Part shown: in pieces, positions 41,015 through 46,160 of the stretch | Numbering within the stretch: position 1 is the stretch's first letter | Layout of the letters: each line of letters starts with the position of its first letter | NCBI GenBank assembly: GCA_003820375.1 | Contig: RPQH01000029.1 | Coordinates: 1 to 46,160 of the forward strand | DNA length: 46,160 bases | Reading direction: 5' to 3' | Origin: Ignavibacteriota bacterium | Lineage (GTDB): Bacteria > Bacteroidota > Ignavibacteria > Tepidaquicellales > OLB5 | The notes under the pieces: generated by a model | What the model was told of the DNA's origin: nothing | Seen by the model: the letters and a program-made list of their open reading frames with translations, nothing else | Databases searched by the model: none | Translations under genes and position numbers: made by a program

Positions 41015-43336
41015 TTATTTTATTAATATCATTTTCTTAGTTGCTTTGTAATTTCCGGCAATAAGTTTGTAAAAATAAACACCGCTTGGGAGATGTGAAG
41101 CATTTAGTTCTACACTGTAAATACCTGCCGATAAATTTTCATTAACTAATATTCCAACCTCTTTCCCAAGCATGTCATAAACTGTAAGATTGACAAAAGA
41201 AGACTTTGGAATATCAAATTTAATTTTAGTATTTGGATTAAAGGGATTTGGAAAATTCTGCATCAGATTATATCCAACCGGAATCCCTGAATTTTCCTGT
41301 GAAATTGAAACAGGGATAAAGACTGGATGTATATTTAATGGAGTAGTGCTGCTTGTTATATTTTTTGTATCAACACCCGGCGGCCAAATACCATTTGGAG
41401 CATAAGCTGCATTAATTACTTCCCCAACTGATGAGCTGTTATCTGTAAATCCGCCAGATAGACTTCGTTGTTCAATCCTTACTATGCCGCCATTAATACT
41501 GGGTATTATAGCCCCGTAAGTATTATTAACCTCATCAATAAAGGTTCTATATGGTGAGAAGTATTCAACGTTCAAATTCAATCCATCGGCTTCGATCAGT
41601 GTACCTGTAACAGGCCTGGACCCTATTCCCACTATACTGCTATCGCCATACATCATAATAAAGTTTTTTGGTGTTAAAGAAGGATCTGCGTTTGGTGAAA
41701 ATATCGGAGCTCCTCCAAGTGGAAAAGGATTACCGTAATTAATAGTGGTTACAGTATTTGATGTAGGAAATCTGGAAGTATTTATACCATCATTAACTAT
41801 AATGTTCATTTTAACCTGGTTACCGGTAGTAAACCTGTTATCATCAGTAGGTTCAGTTATAAACCATCCCCTGAATTTCCCGATACCGTTAGTCATAAAC
41901 ATTCCATAATTACCAGCCGTAATAAAATCCGGTGTTATTGTACGAGAAAAAGCATTTCCAAGATAATCAACAAAAATTACATTGCCCGCTCCATTAATAC
42001 CAACCTCACCCGGGAGTATAACCTGATTAAAATACTTATATTGGTGATTTGGCAGAAGATTAGATAATTCCACAAGGAAAGCATAAGGCATTCTATTATT
42101 GTTTACACCATTTACACCCTGCATGTATTTCGGAAGCAAAATTTCAGTGAGAGTAGGAGTTCCATTAACAATATTAACAAATGTGCTGGTTATAGTAGTA
42201 AATCCATTACAGACTGCCTGTATTTGGTACAAACCCGGTGCATCAAAATAGATATCATTAAATGTTGCTCCTCCTCCCGTTGAGGTTCTTGTAAGTGTTC
42301 CATGCATATTATTTCCTGCCGGACTTACTTGACTTATAATAACTGTTCCCGCGAAGCATGAATCATATTGATTTCCACCATATGATCCCAGTACACTAAA
42401 TGTTGGAATAACATTATTTGTTGTTCCATTAGCCGGGAAATTATAGAATACTATTTGTGAAGCATTTGTACCAAATGTTAATGAAGCTGTATTTGCAGCA
42501 GTTAAACCTGATCCTGAAGCTTGTATAATGACACCGCTTTCAGCTATATCATACAATATCCCTGTAATTGTTATTGTATTTGAACCTGTATTTATAGAGC
42601 CTGTAGTTATTCCACCAAGCGTCCCGGTACCAAAGAGTTTTGTCAGTGTTATTGTAGTAGGTGCTGTAACATTTGAAGGATTACCATTAATATCCTGAGA
42701 CTGGATAGTCATACTGAACGGTTGATTAACTCTGAATTCATTACAAATTGAAGGCAAAGTATAAAGTACAGCTAGTTTAACCGGTGGTCCGATTACAATG
42801 GTACCTTGAAGAGAAAAATCATCGATTCTATAACCTATTGGGTTATTAAGTTTCCATCTGAATTTTATAGTCCCGGGACCGGAGACTGCGTTAAGAAGAA
42901 ATCTTGTCCCATTATTTACCAGATACCAATTCCCGTCCGGTGCTACATCGGGAATAGCAACAGGGTTCCATGTAGAGCCGTTATTCAGACTGTATTCAAA
43001 CAAGATTACACCCTCATTTATATCTTTCCGGGCTCCCCAGATAACAGTTAGATTGTTATAAGTTCCTAATGAAATGTTATTGGTAACAAGATATGCACTA
43101 CCGGAACCACTGCCTGAGTAAACATATCCTCCACCTGATGCCCCTGTGTAATTACTTACAGGAGGGGTTATGCTTGTTATCCAGTTTAGAGTCCCCGTAT
43201 TAGTCCAACCTGAAGGAAGACCACCTAAAGAATCACCAAAGGGTTGACTATAAATTGTTGTTTGTGCTTCAGATGTTCCGATTGAAGCAATCAGAATCAT
43301 GAACATAGAAATTATGAAATATTTTAATTTTGTCAT
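41015..43336 (-). CDS. large secreted protein with T9SS type A sorting domain
   Basis: The 773-residue protein has a signal peptide (ending near 'GTSEAQ'). The N-terminal domain of about 150 residues looks like a jelly-roll binding module ('WGARKDINEGVILFEYSLNNG', 'FRWKLNNPIGYRIDDFSLQG'). Ig-like or invasin-like beta repeats follow (about 180-390), then a domain with 'YFITEPTDDNRFTTGNQVKMN' type sequence. The end is a classic type A T9SS tail: 'QNFPNPFNPNTKIKFDIP', 'LTVYDMLGKEV', 'LPSGVYFYKLIAG' and 'ATKKMILIK'. It is exported to the cell surface or medium. The start context is AACAAAATG with no Shine-Dalgarno. Adhesive or binding function is inferred. Confidence 0.88.
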   Translation of the reverse strand: MTKLKYFIISMFMILIASIGTSEAQTTIYSQPFGDSLGGLPSGWTNTGTLNWITSITPPVSNYTGASGGGYVYSGSGSGSAYLVTNNISLGTYNNLTVIWGARKDINEGVILFEYSLNNGSTWNPVAIPDVAPDGNWYLVNNGTRFLLNAVSGPGTIKFRWKLNNPIGYRIDDFSLQGTIVIGPPVKLAVLYTLPSICNEFRVNQPFSMTIQSQDINGNPSNVTAPTTITLTKLFGTGTLGGITTGSINTGSNTITITGILYDIAESGVIIQASGSGLTAANTASLTFGTNASQIVFYNFPANGTTNNVIPTFSVLGSYGGNQYDSCFAGTVIISQVSPAGNNMHGTLTRTSTGGGATFNDIYFDAPGLYQIQAVCNGFTTITSTFVNIVNGTPTLTEILLPKYMQGVNGVNNNRMPYAFLVELSNLLPNHQYKYFNQVILPGEVGINGAGNVIFVDYLGNAFSRTITPDFITAGNYGMFMTNGIGKFRGWFITEPTDDNRFTTGNQVKMNIIVNDGINTSRFPTSNTVTTINYGNPFPLGGAPIFSPNADPSLTPKNFIMMYGDSSIVGIGSRPVTGTLIEADGLNLNVEYFSPYRTFIDEVNNTYGAIIPSINGGIVRIEQRSLSGGFTDNSSSVGEVINAAYAPNGIWPPGVDTKNITSSTTPLNIHPVFIPVSISQENSGIPVGYNLMQNFPNPFNPNTKIKFDIPKSSFVNLTVYDMLGKEVGILVNENLSAGIYSVELNASHLPSGVYFYKLIAGNYKATKKMILIK

Positions 43337-43371
43337 TTTGTTTATTTTTTTGATTTATTTTTGTGATTATT

Positions 43372-43668
43372 TTATTTAATATCTTTTTTTAAATCTTCGA
43401 TAGATCCATATTCTGTTATTTCTCCATTTTCACTTATTCTTATAGCACCTGCAACGGATTTTATTTGATTACCAAAGCTAATTTTTGCTTCAATTAGTTT
43501 TTCAATCTTATTTCTATTTATAACCGGATTTGCTTTAAGTGCTTTTATTGCTTCATCAAAGTTTTTATATATATTAATACTCTCGTCCGGATTCATAATT
43601 GCAACCTGACCAAGTACGATATCACTTTCTTTAGTGAATATATTTCTGAGCTTTCTGAATAATCCCAT
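43372..43668 (-). CDS. small hypothetical protein
   Basis: The 98-residue soluble protein has a basic N-terminus ('MGLFRKLRNIF') that could associate with membranes. It is a simple alpha/beta sequence with 'YKNFDEAIKALKANP' and 'AGAIRISENGEITEYGSIEDLKK', and no Cys. No family was recognised. A Bacteroidota-type promoter (TAGCTTTG, 43679-43686) lies only a few bases before the ATG, so the transcript may be almost leaderless. Three ACCGTT direct repeats lie just upstream. It may be a target or modulator of the LytS-type system next door. Confidence 0.7.
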   Translation of the reverse strand: MGLFRKLRNIFTKESDIVLGQVAIMNPDESINIYKNFDEAIKALKANPVINRNKIEKLIEAKISFGNQIKSVAGAIRISENGEITEYGSIEDLKKDIK

Positions 43669-43678
43669 ATCTTTTATG

Positions 43679-43709
43679 CAAAGCTAAGGGCAACAGGGTC
43701 TTAGAACAA
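43679..43709 (-). promoter_or_regulatory. Bacteroidota-type promoter of the small gene
   Basis: On the minus strand TTG (43709-43707), 20 bases, then TAGCTTTG (43686-43679) match the Bacteroidota consensus TTTG-N19-21-TAnnTTTG. Transcription would start within a few bases of the ATG at 43668. Confidence 0.55.
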
Positions 43710-43722
43710 TAATTAATTATTA

Positions 43723-43770
43723 AACGGTATGTTTGATTGAGCGAACGGTTGTGTTTATTGAGGTAACGGT
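43723..43770 (-). promoter_or_regulatory. three LytTR-type direct repeats at 21-base spacing
   Basis: AACGGT occurs at 43723, 43744 and 43765 (ACCGTT on the minus strand), exactly 21 bases apart. ACCGTT fits the core of LytTR-regulator sites (consensus [TA][AC][CA]GTT), and a two-turn spacing is typical of AgrA-like direct repeats. The array lies upstream of the promoter of the 43668 gene and beside a LytS-type kinase. Confidence 0.6.
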
Positions 43771-43778
43771 AATTGGTA

Positions 43779-46160
43779 TTAGTCGGATTGAACAGAATAT
43801 ATGTTAGGAGAAAGGATTATTTCTACCCGGGTACCTGAAGTTTTTTCACCTAAAGCTTGTTTATCGGAAATTGTAACAAGCTCATCTTTGCCCGAATAGT
43901 GATGGAGAATACTAATACGTTCACGAATTATCTGAAGCCCACGGGAAACATGTTTAGAGTATTTTTGTTTTTGTGCTTCATTAATACCAATTCCATTATC
44001 TTCCACAACTATTTTAATGCAATAATCGGGATTGTCTTCTATGTTTCCAGCGGATTTATGCAGTGATTGATTGTAAATCGCTACAAAATTTTCTTTTAGC
44101 TTTTTTGGCATTGGAGCATGAAAAATATTTATGTTTATCAGGCCATTCTGACCGGTGGGAATTATTCCATGAATAATTGAATTTTCAACAAAAGGCTGAA
44201 TAATCATATTAGGTATCAGGGTTTTAGAAGGATCAATATCGGGTGCAATAAATATCTCGTAATCTAATCTTTCTCCAAAACGCAGTTTTTCCAATTCAAG
44301 ATATAACTTTAGTCTTTCAATTTCATCAATTAACAGTATAAATGTTTTGTCAGCTTCATTAAGATTTAACCTGATAAGACGTGCAAATTTTGCCAGGTAT
44401 TCATTTGCAGAATCTTTTTCATATTTATTTATAAAGCTCTGGATGGAATTAAGCGAGTTAAAAATAAAATGAGGGTTCATCATGGATGCCAGCGATTGCT
44501 GTTTTAGCTCTGAAATTACTGCCCTATATCCTGCCCGTTCACCCTCCCTTTTATAATGAATCTTTACACGCCGGTAAATAACTAACGAAACGAGCAATGC
44601 GCCTGTTAATACTGCAACTATATAAAAAAATAAGGTCTGGTAAAAATTTGGTTTGACATTAAACTCCACAACAGCAGGTGCGGTAATTGAACCATTCCCA
44701 AAATTCCCTCTAATCAGCAACTTGTAATCACCTGACTCAAGTGAAGAAAAATATAACCGGGGTTCTTTTGTTTTTTCCCAATCTCCGGGTGTTCCATCAA
44801 ACCTGTATTCATATTCAACTGCTTCTGAGTTTGAATAATTAAGCGCAGAAAAAGCTATATTAGCATGACTGTTTTGGTCTAAAGAAAAACTATGTGAAGG
44901 ATTTACCGCTGTATCATTTACCAAAATAGTCTCTATTAATATGGAATGAGATAGTAATGATTCTTTGTCAAACTCATCTAAATCAATCTTGCTAATACCG
45001 GCAGTAGTACCTGCCCATAGGTTATTGTGAACAGTGTCACAAAACAGTGAACTTACTTCATTAGAAGGTAATCCTATGTCCCGGTCAAAATTCTTTACTG
45101 ATATGTTATCATTATCATATTCAATACGGTTTATGCCATTAGAACTGCCAATCCATACCCTATTTTTGAGATCAATCGCAACAGAAGACGCTGCGATAAA
45201 ATCGTTTCCTTTGAAATTTGTAAATTCCATTATCGAGTCTTTCTTTACATGATACAAATAAACACCATTATTGCATATAAACCACAAGTTACCTTTTCTA
45301 TCCTGTCCAATATCTGAAACGCTTAACGAATTAAGCTCTTTCCTGTCAAACCGGGTACTGTTAAAACTTGAATCAAGTAAAAAAACACCATTTGATGTAC
45401 CTACCCATATACTTCCATTTTTATCAAGCAAAATTTTATTCACTCTTATATTCTTTAGAGTATCACCCTCTAGAAATATTTTCTTTACCGTTTGGTAATT
45501 TTCTAAGCGATCATAAACTTTAATGTAATTCCCCCACCCTCCTGTAATCAAATATTTATCTTTTACTTCAATTGATGAGACAACCCGGCTTATTATGTTT
45601 ACACCATTGTTGTTTAACGATTTAAAAAAAAATGAGTCTTTAAAGCCTCCACCCAGATACACATAATTCCCGAAAGGTTTAATTTCGAATATATAAGTGT
45701 ACAAATCATTTTCAAACCCTGTTTTAAAATTTATTATAGTGTCATTATCTATTATGTTCAACCCGTCTAATGTTCCTGCAAGGATTCTATCTTTAGAATC
45801 TATATTTATCTCTTTTATGCTATTGCTGCTTAACCCATCAGTTTCTGTAAAAGTGAAAACATACATGTGATGAAAACAAAATACACCTGTACCCAAAGTT
45901 GTAACCCACACATTTCCTTCATTGTCCTCTTTGATAGATGATACCGGGTACCTTTCAATTCCTGTTTTTTTCCCAATGTTTATTAGTTTATTATTATCAA
46001 AAAGATAAAATCCTTTATTCAGAAAAGCTAACCAGATTCTTCCGAACTTGTCTGCTAAGATATTACTTGCGTAATATCCGGAAGGTAAAGGTAAATTTAT
46101 AATATTTATAATCTTTCCATTATTAACGCAATAAATTTTGCTGTTACTGCAGAACCATAA
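43779..46160 (-). CDS. LytS-type sensor histidine kinase with propeller sensor and Y_Y_Y domain (5' end outside the window)
   Basis: The minus-strand frame stays open to base 46160, so the gene continues beyond the window; the codon at 45911 is an internal GTG inside a propeller blade, not a start. It has repeated two-component propeller blades (for example 'GRIWLAFLNKGFYLF', 'GNVWVTTLGTGVF', 'GSIWVGTSNGVFLL', 'RVWIGSSNGINRI'), then a Y_Y_Y-type Ig domain ('VEYEYRFDG', 'SLESGDYKLLIRG'), a membrane helix ('FFYIVAVLTGALLVSLVIY'), a His_kinase domain with 'MNPHFIFNSLNSIQ', and a HATPase domain ('VVEDNGIGI'). It would sense an extracellular ligand, often a glycan or peptide. A LytTR response regulator is expected but is not in the window. 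Confidence 0.93.
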   Translation of the reverse strand, partial: LWFCSNSKIYCVNNGKIINIINLPLPSGYYASNILADKFGRIWLAFLNKGFYLFDNNKLINIGKKTGIERYPVSSIKEDNEGNVWVTTLGTGVFCFHHMYVFTFTETDGLSSNSIKEINIDSKDRILAGTLDGLNIIDNDTIINFKTGFENDLYTYIFEIKPFGNYVYLGGGFKDSFFFKSLNNNGVNIISRVVSSIEVKDKYLITGGWGNYIKVYDRLENYQTVKKIFLEGDTLKNIRVNKILLDKNGSIWVGTSNGVFLLDSSFNSTRFDRKELNSLSVSDIGQDRKGNLWFICNNGVYLYHVKKDSIMEFTNFKGNDFIAASSVAIDLKNRVWIGSSNGINRIEYDNDNISVKNFDRDIGLPSNEVSSLFCDTVHNNLWAGTTAGISKIDLDEFDKESLLSHSILIETILVNDTAVNPSHSFSLDQNSHANIAFSALNYSNSEAVEYEYRFDGTPGDWEKTKEPRLYFSSLESGDYKLLIRGNFGNGSITAPAVVEFNVKPNFYQTLFFYIVAVLTGALLVSLVIYRRVKIHYKREGERAGYRAVISELKQQSLASMMNPHFIFNSLNSIQSFINKYEKDSANEYLAKFARLIRLNLNEADKTFILLIDEIERLKLYLELEKLRFGERLDYEIFIAPDIDPSKTLIPNMIIQPFVENSIIHGIIPTGQNGLININIFHAPMPKKLKENFVAIYNQSLHKSAGNIEDNPDYCIKIVVEDNGIGINEAQKQKYSKHVSRGLQIIRERISILHHYSGKDELVTISDKQALGEKTSGTRVEIILSPNIYSVQSD

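Overview
The DNA is AT-rich, with tightly packed genes. It carries type IX secretion (T9SS) sorting tails of the 'QNFPNPFNP' kind, many short lipoproteins, several multiheme c-type cytochromes, and a mix of Shine-Dalgarno and A-rich start contexts. This points to the Bacteroidota/Chlorobiota/Ignavibacteriota assemblage, most likely an Ignavibacteria-like bacterium with an anaerobic or flexible respiratory life. No rRNA, tRNA, CRISPR array, insertion sequence or phage gene was seen.

Layout. (1) 1-1752: the end of a sulfur-import operon, with two YeeE/YedE half-transporters and a membrane-anchored rhodanese that lacks its catalytic Cys. (2) 1753-2089: a structured leader with an attenuator-like hairpin. 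(3) 2090-6648: a molybdenum-cofactor operon (carboxymuconolactone-decarboxylase-like protein, short CHR transporter, moaA, moaC, MOSC, moeA, mobA). (4) 6726-16818, minus strand: a compact run of 13 genes led by an ArsR repressor. It holds an ArsP-type permease, an ArsF-like lipoprotein, an ArsG/CcdA-like membrane protein, six thioredoxin-fold proteins, an octaheme cytochrome with a membrane tail, a DGC zinc-binding protein, a DUF6029-like outer-membrane protein and a DUF1573 protein. (5) 16939-20335: an NtrB/NtrC-like two-component pair facing a small secreted OB-fold-like gene (20444-20872) that has a sigma-54 promoter. (6) 21052-23107, minus: an unknown protein and a class V aminotransferase. 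(7) 23893-32728: a sigma-54-driven cluster with two GcvH-like proteins lacking the lipoyl lysine, a sensor kinase with periplasmic heme-c motifs, a sigma-54 activator, an archaemetzincin, a Tat-exported four-cluster ferredoxin, an NrfD/HybB-type membrane quinone protein and a cytochrome with 12-13 hemes. (8) 32814-43336, minus: large secreted proteins. Three share an N-terminal domain joined to different C-terminal modules, and two carry T9SS-type tails. (9) 43372-46160, minus: a small protein and a LytS-type sensor kinase running off the window, separated by three 21-bp-spaced LytTR-type sites.

How the genes fit together. Regions 4 and 7 are the most interesting. Region 4 looks like a metalloid- or thiol-responsive redox relay from cytoplasm to outer membrane, extending the known ArsEFG-type gene set with a multiheme cytochrome. 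Region 7 looks like a self-regulated quinone-linked electron-transfer complex, in which a heme-c sensor and its sigma-54 activator control GcvH-like accessory proteins of unknown function. All functional statements are inferred from sequence motifs read by eye; no database search was run.
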